The notes under the pieces: model-generated
The model's database searches: none
Seen by the model: only the letters and a program-made list of their open reading frames with translations
What the model was told of the DNA's origin: nothing
Program-made: the position numbers and the translations under genes
Part shown: piece after piece, positions 34,388 through 46,247 of the stretch
Numbering within the stretch: position 1 is the stretch's first letter
How the letters are laid out: the number at the start of each line of letters is the position of its first letter
Origin: Halictus rubicundus
Lineage: Eukaryota; Arthropoda; Insecta; Hymenoptera; Halictidae
Direction: 5' to 3'
Assembly: GCF_050948215.1 (NCBI RefSeq)
Contig: NC_135150.1
Location: forward strand, 17,525,943-17,589,942
Length of the DNA: 64,000 nt

Positions 34388-37250
34388 GGAGGGAGAGCAG
34401 GGGGAAGAGAGAGAGCAAGGAGAACCGCGTCGTTCGGAGAAAGAGGAAGAGAAAAGCGAAGGGGATGAGGATAGAGAGAAAGAAAGAGAGAGAGGGGGGG
34501 GAGAAGGATAGGAAAAAAGGGGAAGAAACTTCGCTACACAGTCGGCTGAGATATTACCGTCCATAGAATCCATTATGCCGCGCAGCGATCGCGACTCGTT
34601 TTCGTGCTTTTTCTTCGACAGCCCCGTTCAACTTTATCGGCCTATCGGCCCGATAGAAATAGAGCGACGGGGGCTTTGAGCTGGTTTTTGCTCCGGCCCT
34701 CGTCCACTCTCGAGCCAGCCGGTAAACTATAGCGAGGCCGCGGCACAAGAACCGCTGTTCGCCGATGAAAAATGCCCGCTGCAGGCATTTAGTCGGTCGC
34801 GATTTATTTATTTACAAACGAGGGATAATGCGGTCCGCTTCGGACCTCTTAGACAAACGATCTTTTCGTAATTTACTGTATATGGAATATTTCCGAGGGG
34901 GAGAGGCCGCTCGAAGCCGGCGGTTATGGCTTTATGGAAATCGGATCGGCGGGGGGTAAGACAGCCGAAAAAATATTTATCGGAACGATTCGAGAAACGC
35001 GGTCGAATCGATCGGGAATTCCTAATTTTCCCGGCAGGTGTTTTCAACCGTTGGAGCTTGTCTCTCCCCCCTCTCCGTTGGACATTAACCCTGGACCAAT
35101 AACATAATTCATCCGAGTAATCATTCGTTGACGGTGCAACGCCCGGGAGGAACCTTACAATGTCTTTTTTCCCAAGGTCGATAATTCACGTCGCCGCGTT
35201 CCTGTAAAAGTTTTCGTCGCTCGTAAAATTTGATTATCCCGCGAACCCACGGAATTGAAATTCAAAATGTTATTTATGCACGGGCCGCTGACGTTCATGA
35301 ATCCACGCGGTGCTCGGCCATGAGCGAGCGAAACCCGATGGAGTTAAGATTTCAATAAAGTTCGGTTCACTCTTGTGTCATTACGAGCGTAATAAAGTCC
35401 CGCGCGCGCGCGCTAAATCCTAATTAGTTTTCTTGTTGCCGAACCATTGCGGGCAATCGGATAGCTTATTCTTATCTAATAAACAAGCCGCGTGATTTAC
35501 AGATCTATCCGAACCGGTCACGACGATAAAACAAAGCCCGGAGATTGCTTCGACAATTTCTCACGAATCTTGTGCGTACAATCTGCAATAATGTCAGAGC
35601 ATTCGATTGTGCGAGATTTTATCTGAAACGATACGATCTCTGGACGCGCCTCCGGGTGAGGTGAAACCGTGGAACAATTAAGTATGAAAAATTGCTGTGT
35701 ACAAATAAATAATAACTTCTGAACCATTAGAGATAATTGAATGAAATTGAATAGGTAAAAAGGTAACATTTATAGCTTCAAATTGCAACAAACATCAATT
35801 TGAATTTACACGGTGTTTATTAATTACACAGGTTTCAAACAAATTATGGAATAAGTGGAATTAATATACCTGTTCTTCTGCATTAATATTCCTGAAGTAA
35901 ATCTGTAATTTCTGGTAGATTTCTTGCAAGCTGTCGCAAATGAATTTTTTTTGCATCGTTTAGTCAACAAATCATAGTTTATCACAGTGTAGCCGTTGTT
36001 AGGTTCTATTAGGTTCCGGCCAACATATGCATACTTAAATTTCAAATTTAGGAAAAAAACTTCTGCTCACTTGAAAAAACTATAATTTTTTAAATGTAAC
36101 AATAATTACTTGTTTTAACATCGTTTTAAATCCTAGAAGATGTAAGCTTTCGTATCGTCTAAACCCAACTCAGCTATTTCTAATAGTTTTCTTTTAAGTT
36201 GCACTTGAATATTGGAAAAATCATGTGAAAGGAGACAATTTCACGTTCTTAATTTTTTCCTCGAACTTTGCCGGTCTCCTGCGGGTCGTGGTGGGGGGAT
36301 AAAAAATTTTTTCTCGGATTTGCTTCCTTTGGAATGTTCTTAAAACATCCCCATCACTCATTTATTTAAAAACAAAAAATCACGTTTTCTCCCACTGTGC
36401 GGCGATCGAAAAGGCCGTTTCCCCGCGAAATTATGGAGCGAACAAAGGGATTGTACGCTCGCGATCGATCGAGCTTATCAATCGGCGAAAGAGGGGAGGA
36501 AGTGTACGAGGGAGGGGGGGGGGATCGAAGGAAAACGCAGTCGTAGTTCCCGGAGTGTCGTTTTCATCGCGAGAGGCAGGTGAATAGAGGGAAGTTTTTC
36601 TATTCGCCAGTTCGATTTCGTTCCTCGGCTCCGGCGCGGTCGCGGCCGCAGGGCGAAAGCAGTTCCTCGTAACCGTGGCTCGATTTACGGCTTTAATTTC
36701 CCTCACCTACGCAATATCTACTTTATCCGTGCGGGTCAACCGTGCTCGCCGCGAGACCGCACGCAACGCGCGTTTTATCGCGCGATACGCTTCCGGTCCG
36801 CGCCGGGAACCGATACTATCACGGCCTCGCGATAACTTTTCCTCCAATTTCACCCCCTCCCCTCACCCCGCGGACGAATCTCGACCAAACGGCTCTCGAG
36901 GCACCGGTTGAATTACAATCGATCGATCGAAGTCGCAATCTTCGCGCTCCGTAACCAAAGGATTAGGTTTGAGGCTCGTTTTGTGCTCGACTTGTCGTTT
37001 CTTTGTAGCGATGAAACAGCACTCATGCTCTGATACGCGGGACCAGGATGCTTTGCTCGGATGCTTGATGCTTTGACTAGGGATTTTCGATCCTAGGGAC
37101 TTTATCTAGGGATTTTTATACAATCGTAATGGTCATATTTGTAATAACATTTTAATTTCAACAATCGTCTTATCGTTTCTTTGCGGCGTTAAAATAATCA
37201 ATTGTCAAGGTTTAACCACAAGATTTATTTTACAGTTTATGTCGTTAGTG
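33922..37250. other. Unassigned stretch
   Basis: 33960-35560 and 36400-36960 are CpG-rich; 35690-36330 is AT-rich. (AG)n lies at 34345-34384, and the purine-rich run to 34530 explains the Arg-Glu-rich frame 34141-34566 and its mirror frames. (CG)n lies at about 35400-35413. No exon is recognised. Confidence 0.5.
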
Positions 37251-37450
37251 TACTGTGGATCTTTATGCATTTATGACTTATGGGAATGTTGGAAAAATGC
37301 TGGAGTATCAAATTCGACAGAATCCAGTGCAATTATTATTTATTTCGGACCTACAAATACTATTACCACTGAAAATAGGATTTTATCAGGTACCACTTTC
37401 TTGAAATTTGTTTACAAAAATTAAAAATTGCATAAACATCCGCAGTGTTT
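37251..37450. mobile_element. TA-bounded MITE, family C, copy C3
   Basis: The left end TACTGTGGATCTTTATGCAT and right end GCATAAACATCCGCAGTGT are inverted about 200 bp apart. They are more diverged than C2, C4 and C5. Confidence 0.65.
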
Positions 37451-38147
37451 GTAACTACAGTCGTAGTGTTACAGTCAGTCGACGCTATAAATAGCCTCTC
37501 TGTATAATAGACGAATTGCAAATCTACTTTATGTTTCAACTTTCGTCCTATCGTCGATTTGTAGTTAGTAAAACAATCGAGCTTCCAGATGTACATTCGT
37601 CTAGTTTTAATTTATCAATTTATATCACAGCGGAAGCGCGTTCAATGGATCGTTATGCATTTATGGCAAGTGTAACCGATACTTTCGCCTCCGCCGGGCG
37701 AATATCGAGCACACGGCGCTCGATATATCGGTTGAATTACAATTGATCGATTAGCGTTGCAATTCTCTCGCGATCGACGCACACTGCGAGAACGCGATTC
37801 ATTGAGATTCCTCGCTGGTCCGCTCTCTGTAACTCCCCGGGGTATGATTCGCCGGAACTGCGAGTTAGAAAAGTTGAAGAGCTTCCATTCTCGCTTTGGA
37901 AATTCTTCGAAATTCATTTACTGCTTCTCGAGCTGCGTTTTAAGGCTTCGCGGAACGATTAATAATTGTTTTTTCGCAGAATTTTCGACGATGGAAAGAG
38001 ACTTCCTCTTCAACAATTTCGGTTCGGAGGATTAGGGGAGGTCTGTGGTCGGAGCTTGATTAAAAAGCACTTGGCTTGTTTCATTCTTCGTTCTTCTTTC
38101 GAATTTTCTATTTCTTTCAGGCTGTTATGATCGTATGATATTTCTGG

Positions 38148-38918
38148 ATCTAGGACAGTGTTGGCGAACCTATGACCCGCGGGGTCAAACACTGACCCGC
38201 GGGGTCAAACACTGACCCGCGAAAGCTTGTTCAAAGACCCACGCGTTTATTTTTATAAACTTATTTTTTACATCATGAAAGAGAGAACAGACAATCGAAA
38301 ATATTAAGAAATTAAAGTATAAGTATCTACGCGAGCATCGACGGTTTTTGTATTAACCCTTTGTACTCGAGTGGTGACTACTAACCATTCAAATACTATA
38401 CGTGAAAATCGGATCAGTTTCGTATGAATAAAATGAAAATATTCTAAGACGGAAGAAAAATTTAGTTTTAGAATTAAAATAGCACCGAGTGCAAAGGGTC
38501 AATACAATGCGGCAACATTGCATTTTTAAAGCTGACAACGCTATAAAATCTAGCTTAGCTCAGACACACATGTGGTGCATCGTCACTTAACGTAACTGAT
38601 GGCATCACCCCATTGATATTTATTTTTTGACGTCGACCATTATTTCTTGCTCTCCCCTTGCAAAAGTAAAAGTTGTAAAACAAAAAGGAAACGTAAACCT
38701 TTTTAGAAGATTTTAAAAGTGGGAACCAAAAAAGGGTGAAGATTTTCTTCTGACAAATTTTCGGTGATTCCAAATTATTGGTACCATTTTTCTCTCAACC
38801 CCCCTCCCCCCTTTCCAAATGACGCCACTGACTAAGCGACCCACGGGCTAGTATTAAAAACAATAATGAACAAAATTTGACTCACTTCTCAAAAAGGTTC
38901 GCCATCACTGACCTAGAA
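38148..38918. mobile_element. hAT-type non-autonomous element, 755 bp
   Basis: The termini at 38156 (CAGTGTTGGCGAACCTATGA) and, reverse complemented, at 38910 (CAGTGATGGCGAACCTTTTT) match over the first 15-16 bases with one difference. CAGTGNTGGCGAACC is a recurring hAT end. The flanking 8-mers ATCTAGGA (38148-38155) and ACCTAGAA (38911-38918) agree at 6 of 8, a decayed target duplication. Inside the left end is a tandem of GACCCGCGGGGTCAAACACT (about 38179-38222). No transposase remains. A TTAA MITE is nested at 38353-38502. Confidence 0.85.
38353..38502. mobile_element. TTAA MITE, family B2, copy B2c, nested in hAT element
   Basis: The left end is TTAACCCTTTGTACTCGAGT and the right end CACCGAGTGCAAAGGGTCAA; the last TTAA has decayed to TCAA. 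It is 150 bp long, shorter than B2a and B2b. It lies wholly inside the hAT element, so it inserted later. Confidence 0.8.
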
Positions 38919-40114
38919 TAGCATAATATTTTTCTATCTGTAAAAAAATTGTTGCTAATATACTTATCATTTTGCTCTTAACGCTATATCAAAGTAGTTC
39001 GAAGGAGAAACGCAACAGGTTTAAGAATCGCGCGCCTGTCGCACGCTTCACGTATTAAATTACCATTTAATTTGACATCAACTTGATTTACATGTAGTCA
39101 ATGAAAACTGAGTTTCTTATGTGATTTCGTTATCTCAAAAATATTTACAAGCAACATTTAATAGCTTATCGGAGCCGACGCGAAAACACTGCGTCAGCGA
39201 TCGGTGCAAGCGAAGAAAAATCGATTCCTTGACCATTTTCAAAGGTCCGGAAAGGCCCTCCAATCAAACCGGAGGAGTTCCACCGAATTCGTCGGGTTTC
39301 CCAGCCAAGGGGGGGAGGGGAGAGGTGCTTTTTCCGTGCGGAATTTCGGAGGCAGGCGGTTCAAAGGGATCGTTGAACAGCTTCATTCCACGCGAGAACC
39401 GTTCGAATTCCCCGCAGCGAGTATCGCGGGGCAAAAACAGGCGCTGATAAATACGCCGATCGATCGATCGATCGATCGGTCGGACGCCTCTCGATCGTGT
39501 AAGGTCGCGTCTCGCAGGCTGCTTACACGCCGAAAGCATAGGTCAGAAATTACTAGATACGAACCGAGCCGCTAATGTTTATCGTAATATCCCCATTTTC
39601 GCCGGTGGTTGCTTGCTCTTTCGTTTTCTTTTTCGTTTTCGTTCGGACGCGCTCGGAACGATCGACGAGTCGGTTACGATCCCGCGCCGATCCCTCCGAC
39701 CGGATCTCCTCGCAAATATGAATTATTAAATTTGGACAAAGGTTCACGCCTCGGCGATGTACTCGGCCGAGCCAGCCCCGGCTCTGCAATAAGACAACCG
39801 AATGCGCCCCGGACTCCCTGTAATCAAGCGCAATCTCGGCGAATGCTTATTTACACCTCGGGACTCGTGAAACGGCCGCGCAACGAGCCACCACAATGAG
39901 TCCCCGTCTGCAAAAATCGTAAACACCGTGTACGGGGCCCGGGCCCCGTCAGCCCCGCCACGAGTTTAACCGACGCCGCCCGGAGGAATTGCTTTTACCG
40001 GCGCGGACACCGGCGGATCTACGCGGTGACGATCTCACAGAAACGTCCTCAAATCTCGCAAAAATTCGGTGCACGTTTCCGCATTTCTCAGGAGAACTCT
40101 GGATCAAATCGTTG
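38919..40114. other. Unassigned CpG-rich stretch
   Basis: 39120-40110 is CpG-rich with overlapping open frames on both strands. A (GATC)n run lies at 39460-39480. No exon or RNA gene is recognised. Confidence 0.5.
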
Positions 40115-40315
40115 TACGGTGAATTCTTGATATATGTCGCCAAGACCTGGATGATAAACGTCGTGGAATTATCCCCACTACAGCGAGGGGCCACGAGGCT
40201 CCATTGGAATCGGACGCCGAGGAGAGTAAACATGACACGGCTCGGGTATGTCTCCTGGACGGTATCTGTCACTGGCAAGACTCGTGCTGTCGACATATAT
40301 AGAGAAATCACTGTA
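40115..40315 (+). mobile_element. Pogo-like MITE, copy A3
   Basis: A simple 201-bp copy. The left end is TACGGTGAATTCTTGATATA and the right end ATATATAGAGAAATCACTGTA-type, with the core GTCGTGGAATTATCCCCAC and the head/right junction AAACATGACACGG. It is a good reference for the full-length unit. Confidence 0.9.
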
Positions 40316-40972
40316 ACTGTTCCCGTCCTTCAAATGACAAGTCGTTTATTCCAGAAAAAGCAGCAAATCGAAATTGAATGATCTTTATGCACCTCGCGAA
40401 GATCTACAGAATGCTGCACGTACAGCAACAAAAAGGAATAAGTTTACGATAAACGTGGGACTGCATAATCCCTTGCGTACCTTCGGAAAAAAGTGTGTAT
40501 AATAAACGAAGTGCTGCATAATCCTATACAGCAACAAAAAAGTGTAATTTTCCGATAAACGTCTATCCACCTAAAGGATAAAATGATTCTCGGAGCGCAG
40601 CGTCCCAAGGGCTCAATTTTATCAGCCGTTTTATGGACATCGTTCCCGATGCAGATTTCTTTTTAATTCCCCGTCTCGTGGATTGTAGATCGAAGATTTG
40701 CAACGAGGGGAAGGGGGGGGGGGAAGTTGAGTTCAAAGTTCCATTAGCATCCTGATTCTTACCGGGGGATATTTCACCGCGCTATCGTTACCGTTCCCGT
40801 TCCCATTGTTTTAATTTCAGCATGCATAGTACTTATGATTCCGGACGACGACGAGTCGCTCGGTAAGCACCGCGATCCACCCAACCGGTTTTTGAGACAA
40901 AGAAACTCCGCCGGTGTCGTGGAGCCACGAAGCCACGAGGGCTATCTCGTCGTTAGCCGAACAATGGCCGGG

Positions 40973-41022
<50 letters not shown>

Positions 41023-41318
41023 ATAGCGATTCAATGGATCGGTTCTTACGTGTTAATCGCGATTTACATCGTAACCGCGTAATAACACGGTTCTTGTACT
41101 TCAATGGGGACGTTCGTTGATACTTCTCCGGTTACTATGATACCTTTCCTTGGCACGATGAGCTCCAAGATGGTCTTTAATGGCTGAGCTCCGACGAAAT
41201 TCATTTCTGCGATCGCTGGACCAATTTTGGAACCTGTTCTCTGTGCTACTTTTGTCCTCTCGTTTATTTAGGGAATTCAAGTAATTAATATTCACTATTT
41301 ATGTTCTTTTTCGCTAAG
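40316..41318. other. Unassigned stretch
   Basis: (AG)n at 40976-41020 explains the Arg-Glu-rich frames. CAGCAACAAAAA(A/G)G repeats near 40432 and 40528, with GTGCTGCATAATCC at 40511, suggest a diverged local duplication of about 95 bp. No gene was recognised. Confidence 0.5.
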
Positions 41319-41511
41319 TACAGTGATTTCTCTATATATGTCGCCAAGGCCTGGACGATTCAGGTCGCGGAATTATCCCCACTACCGCGAGGTATACCCC
41401 GCGAGGGGCCTCGGACGCCGAGGAGTGTAAACATAACACGGGTATGTCTTTTAGACGATAGACGACACTGCCAAGACCCGTGTTGTTGACATATATCGAG
41501 AATTCACTGTA
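41319..41511 (+). mobile_element. Pogo-like MITE, copy A4
   Basis: A simple 193-bp copy from TACAGTGATTTCTCTATATA to TATATCGAGAATTCACTGTA. The core palindrome CGAGGTATACCCCGCGAGGG is present, as is the right half with TCTTTTAGACGATAGACGAC and CGTGTTGTTGACA. Confidence 0.95.
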
Positions 41512-42289
41512 CAAGCTTTATTTGACAATTTGTGTCAGTAGGGGACTGAGGATTTTTGGCACGAACAATATCTGTAACAGTGAATCGACGGTTAAAATTA
41601 GTTCTATGGCTCCGATAGATTAATTGTAACATTATTTTAATTCCAATATTCGTCGTATCATTCTCTAGTAGCACAAAATCAATCATACTTCAAGACTAAC
41701 ACCCTTATTCATCATCCTTTTAGCTGTACTTGTCAATTCATATCATGAGGGATGTGTAGACTGTGGATCTTCACGCATTCATGCCACGAAGTTAACGTCA
41801 TGAAGTAAACTCGAAATACTTCCGTTATGAGTGAATAAACATTCAATTTTTCCAAAAATACGACCAGTGCCTCTAACATGAACGGCGCGCCATCACGCTG
41901 TCAAAACTATCGAGGTCCATCGTGGTTCGGGAAGTTCGAAGCTGACACTGCCAAGCATCGCTGACAATTTTGCTCCAGCGCGAAATTCGACCGGGCGTGT
42001 TTAGAGCGGCTGGCTGTCAGGTAGTGCTGGATATAATTTCCAAAATTCGCGGCGGTGAAGTTTATTCTATCCGAGGCGGCGCAACTTCTCGGGCATGATA
42101 AATCGAGGGTTTATACCGGCGCGACAAGTTCCGGAACTTGATAGATTCCGAGTTTATTCTGGAGACTGAAAGCTTCGGGATCCCGCGCCTCGGTGTTAGC
42201 GGCAAGTTTCCCGGAGAAGGGGGGGGGGGTAGCGGAAATTTCGAAATTCGACGAGCAACGGCCACCGCATGAGAATCGATCCCGAAATA
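41512..42289. other. Unassigned stretch with a lone family C end
   Basis: TAGACTGTGGATCTTCACGC at 41757 is a solitary left end of family C without a partner. 41880-42280 is CpG-rich with a poly-G run near 42219. No gene is recognised. Confidence 0.5.
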
Positions 42290-42853
42290 TTAGGGATACC
42301 CATAAGTAATCAATTATTTGCAAAGAATTTGTTTTCCCTTTAGTACTGCACCGATCGTTGAAGAGGAACACGTATTCTTTTACAGTCTTCGGTAAAGCAG
42401 CTTGTGTTCAAAATATTCTAAAAAGTATAATTTTTTTTACAACCCTGTAATAAAATGGCGGCGTCCGTACCTTTCGAGGATCATATTCGTCATTGTATAC
42501 TTTTCATTTTCATGCGGGATTTAATGTGAGTTGGAAAGGTGTAATATGGGAAGTTTTGCAGCACCCCCGTACTCACCTTTATTGCTCCCTCTGACTATCA
42601 TCTTTTCAGATCTCTGGACCATAATTTAAGAAATAAAACATTCTGTAGAAGGTGCAAGGAGGCACCTTGAGTCGTATTTTGCTTCACGAACCCTGGATTT
42701 CTATAAGAGGGGGAATGAAAATTCGCAGGAAAGATGGCAAACTGTCCTTGATAATGATGGAGATTATATAATAAATTAAGAAATAAAAGCTTGAAGTTAC
42801 TACAAAGTTTCTTTTAGATTTCAAAATAGTTTATTACTTATGGGTCCCCCTAA
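42290..42853 (+). mobile_element. Mariner element, copy E2, internally deleted
   Basis: Both ends are present: TTAGGGATACCCATAAGTAA at 42290 and its inverted partner TTACTTATGGGTCCCCCTAA at 42853, with TA on each side (42288-42289, 42854-42855). At 564 bp it has lost most of the gene. It retains the leader and first codons (ATGGCGGCGTCCGTACC at 42456), jumping directly to the C-terminal region (GTTGGAAAGGTGTAATATGG; PSDYHLF-coding bases at about 42587-42606). The aspartate codon expected just upstream in the family's SPDLAP motif is not readable. The C-terminal tail matches E1. Confidence 0.9.
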
Positions 42854-45557
42854 TATGTTCGTCGTCCGATCGAGGATCGCGAGCCGGACGCCGAAACATT
42901 TGTATCCCCGCGAATCGCGAACTTTTAAATTATCCCGGGCACAATCCAAACTTGTTCGTGTAATCTGTTCGGCCTGTCGAAGATCGGTTCCGATGAGAGA
43001 AAAGGTGGGGGGGGGGGTGGGGGTGGGAAAAGTTTTTGGAAAAGTTTTGCTGGCTCTCGGAGGGCACCAGTCAGTCCTAGTAGTCGGCCAATCTGTCTGC
43101 CCGGAGCCAAGAACATTTTTTTCTTTCGTACGAATCCCGATCCCTGCTACGCTCAGCCAAAACTTTCCTATATCCCAGTCGATGCCACTCTTTGGCTTTC
43201 AATCTCCTCCTCGGTTTACACTTCAATCTCCGATTGAATTCAATTACACGGGAACGCCGCTGCCAGCTCTGATACACCTCTGCTTCTTCTTCTTCCTGCT
43301 CCTCCTCCTTCTAAACCCTCCTCTCTACCCCCTCTACCCCCTCTCTCACTCTAGCAAAGGGTTTATTTCCTTGTTTGCGAGAACCCTTCGCGAATCGTTG
43401 CTTCCGAATGAGAGAACCAGCGATTAGAAGTGTTAATAATTTAATTTGTAATGCGTATTACACTGAAATAACGTACGCTAATTTTTTTCCGTTCTTTGTC
43501 TAAGTACCGTAAAATTGAGCCGTTTTCTTGGTCGCGACATATCTTTCTTCAGTTTCTCTCCGCAGCGTTTCTATTTCTTTGCGTCGCCGTGCTCATGAAG
43601 TTTTGCTGGCTTTTCTTGTTCGCCTTTCCTCGAGAGGTCTTTATAAATTTTGTAATATGCACCGGCGCATTTTTGCACAGTTTCGCTTGGCTGTTTCCGC
43701 TGCTTTCAGTGGAAACGCTGTTTTACACGGCTCCCACGACTCGCTAATCACATTAGCGCGAAACCACCTTACGCGAATGCTGTATTACCCGATTGCTGCG
43801 AATTATTTCGCCGCAAGATTTCACTAGATTTCAGTACATGAAGCGTTCCGAGTTTCGTGTCTCATAAACTGAGATTACTTCAGGCATTACGTACAATTAT
43901 TTTCAGTGAAAATACCAGTACATTTTTACTAGATACCGGCGCATAAAATTCCCCGAAAATCGAACCTGCTGACCCTGTATTCTTTATCCTCTCCCATAAT
44001 AATAACTGAAATTACTCCAAACGGTTTTTTTAAACGTTTCGCCAAAGCGAGTTACCAAATTGCTGTGAACGCACAAAATCCGTAATCTAATTCTAGCGCA
44101 GCCAAAATATTCCAAAACGGAAGTTTTCCGAATCGTCAAAGACCCTGTCAAGTTCGAAAAAGGATAATTCGAGGATAACAAAGGACACGAGGAAACAGAG
44201 GCAGCTCTAAACTGAAATTTCGCGGTTCGATTGCAACGGGGAAGCGTCGAATCCACTTGGCATTCGAGATACGTCGCAACGGAGTCCGAGTAGCGATCGA
44301 CACGTCACTCAGCCATTTCACGCGGAACAATTCGTAATTAGAAATTTTCACCCGACACCGCGAAACGATCGGAATACAGGAGGCAGCCTTGGCGAGGGGG
44401 CGGGGGGGGGGGAGTGGTGTTGGTGGTGGTAGTTCATCTCGTCTCGAGGCGTTCCAAGTTCCATGGGGGATGATGGGATGTGTGCGCGGGGGCGGACTGG
44501 CTCGGTTTCCCGCGCTATAATTATTCCGCGATGGCGGCGTGCGCGCGGGGGGACGAACAGAGACGAACGGAGTGGAACAGATAGAAAGGACAGGGGAACG
44601 GAATTCGCGGATCGAGCTCATAACTCAGACAGTTTGAACGGAGCAGTCGACTCCCGGGCAGAAGTCGTGTCTCGGGCCCCTGCCGCGGAAAGTTGCAGAT
44701 CTCCGGGCTTCGAAGTTCCCGTCGGGCGATGCGACGTTCGTGAGCGAGAACGAACGCCCGGGGAATGGAAACCTGCTGCTTCACTCCTCTACCTGGTGGC
44801 GTGTTTGCCGGAGACGTTTACAACGTGCCGCGCCGTTGATCCGTTCCTCGACAAATACCGAGATAGCGCCGTGCCGCGCCTCGCCGAAGCGATACACCCG
44901 CGCTCGCCGAAGCAATACACCGCCAATTCGGGATTCCGAGTTCCGAGCTGGGATCTGGCGGACGGATTAATTTTAATGGGAAAACGAAGTGCTAGCGAGA
45001 GCGACTCGTCTGATGTCGGAAGATCATAGTAGTATTCCGAACGATTTTATTAGCAATTTCGTTAGGGAACCTGTTGGACGATTTGAGACCGAGCGAATCT
45101 CGTTACAAGCTCGAGGACGAAGAGGTTAGTAGGTCTCTGGATCATTTAATGAATTTATAATGCAAATAGATAGATCTAGAGGAATTATTAAGAAAAGAAA
45201 TTAAACTGTGTATGTAGGTCCTGTATACTGCGTTTAACTCTGCCTAGTAATCGCCTCGTTCGATTAAACCCAAACCACCCCCGGTTGAATGAAGCAATCG
45301 AACGGAAAAACACCAATTAATCAACGGATTGCGGGTACTCTCTCAAACACAACTTTCTGGCGAATTTATCTACAATCCGAAATCAAGCAGAAATTGATTT
45401 ATTCCATTAAGAATTCTATCACGATCGGAAACAACGAGTCCCGTCGAACTTCGATAAATTTCGCGTATTAAATTGCACGTAGATAATCGGATTCGCCGCG
45501 ATCGCCTATAAATCCTCCATCGATCATCGACGGCGGCAAAAGATCGATAAACAAAAC
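42854..45557. other. Unassigned CpG-rich stretch
   Basis: Contains G-runs at 43006-43026 and 44398-44412 and a CTTCTTCCTGCTCCTCCTCC-type pyrimidine tract near 43285. The frames at 42840-43427, 44148-44621 (minus) and 44463-45029 lack recognised domains and partly start in transposon sequence or G-runs. A short 22-bp tandem (CGCCGAAGCGATACACCCGC) lies at 44882-44925. Confidence 0.45.
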
Positions 45558-45806
45558 TTAACCCTTTGCATTCGAAGCTGTTTTAACTCCAAAACGAAAC
45601 ATTTCTCCCGACCTAGAATATTTCCCTTCTGTATCTTTTTGTTTTTTGGTATGCATACGAAAATGGTGCAATTTACTCGTGCAATACTGAAATGTTTAGT
45701 AATTTATTAAATGCAAACGAATTTAATAATGCAAAAAATAGTTTGAATAATGATACAGCAGTTTTTAGTGGTGCCATACAGTCACCATTCGAGTGGTAAG
45801 GGTTAA
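45558..45806. mobile_element. TTAA-bounded MITE, family B2, copy B2b
   Basis: The left end TTAACCCTTTGCATTCGAAG and right end ATTCGAGTGGTAAGGGTTAA are inverted, 249 bp apart. The interior closely matches B2a. Its right TTAA (45803-45806) is also the first TTAA of the B3 fragment that follows. Confidence 0.9.
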
Positions 45807-45837
45807 CCCATTTGCATCATTAGCGTATATATATTGC
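45803..45837. mobile_element. TTAA MITE, family B3, truncated copy B3c
   Basis: TTAACCCATTTGCATCATTA then GCGTATATATA is the end of family B3. It is cut where mariner sequence (E3) begins. The rest of the element is absent. Confidence 0.75.
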
Positions 45838-46247
45838 AATTCTTTGATTTTTTCCTGAGTGAGTTTCGCTGTATGGGGCCGGGAATTGTCAATTTGCAGT
45901 ATTACACCTTTTCTGTGGAGTAAAGGTGACCTCTTTTTCAATAGTTCTTCAACGTTGACATTTGTTCACCTTCAATACATCTCCATAAACATCGCAAATT
46001 TTCTTTGTTGTTACCGTTGCATTAAACCCCGCATGAAAGTGAAAAAGTATGCAATGACGAATATGATCCTCGGAATGTTACGGACGTCGCCATTTTATTA
46101 CAGGGTTGTAAAAGGAAATTATACTTTTTAGAATATTTTGAACACAGGCTGCTTTATCGAAAACTGTAAAAGAATACGTGTTTCCTCTTCGACGATCGGA
46201 ACAGAACTAAAGGGAAAACAAATTCTTTGCAAATAATTGATTACTTT
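45838..46247 (-). mobile_element. Mariner element, copy E3, internally deleted, minus strand
   Basis: The reverse complement reads the leader (TGTGTTCAAAATATTCTAAA), ATGGCGACGTCCGTAACATT and the helix-turn-helix start (KICDVYGDVLKVN). It then jumps to the middle of the catalytic domain: EELLKKRSPLLHRKGV and QIDNSRPHTAKLTQEK, with the second catalytic aspartate codon at 45888-45890. The first aspartate is deleted, and sequence stops at KEL before the third. The outer inverted repeat is cut at GATTACTT, missing its last 13-14 bases. Confidence 0.9.

Noticed and set aside
34141..34573. Arg-Glu-rich plus ORF and Ser-Leu-rich minus ORFs
   Set aside because: Products of the (AG)n microsatellite at 34345-34384 and neighbouring purine-rich DNA.
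42840..43427. 195-codon plus ORF
   Set aside because: Its start codon and first residues lie in the mariner E2 inverted repeat, and it runs through a G-run and a pyrimidine tract.
43496..43747. 83-codon hydrophobic ORF resembling a small membrane protein
   Set aside because: Hydrophobicity comes from a T-rich tract; an overlapping frame is also open, and there is no other support. It could be revisited with transcript data.
44463..45029. 188-codon plus ORF with an acidic/serine-rich tail
   Set aside because: No domain recognised; opposite-strand frames are open too; adjacent to G-runs and a local tandem repeat. Kept only as unassigned DNA.
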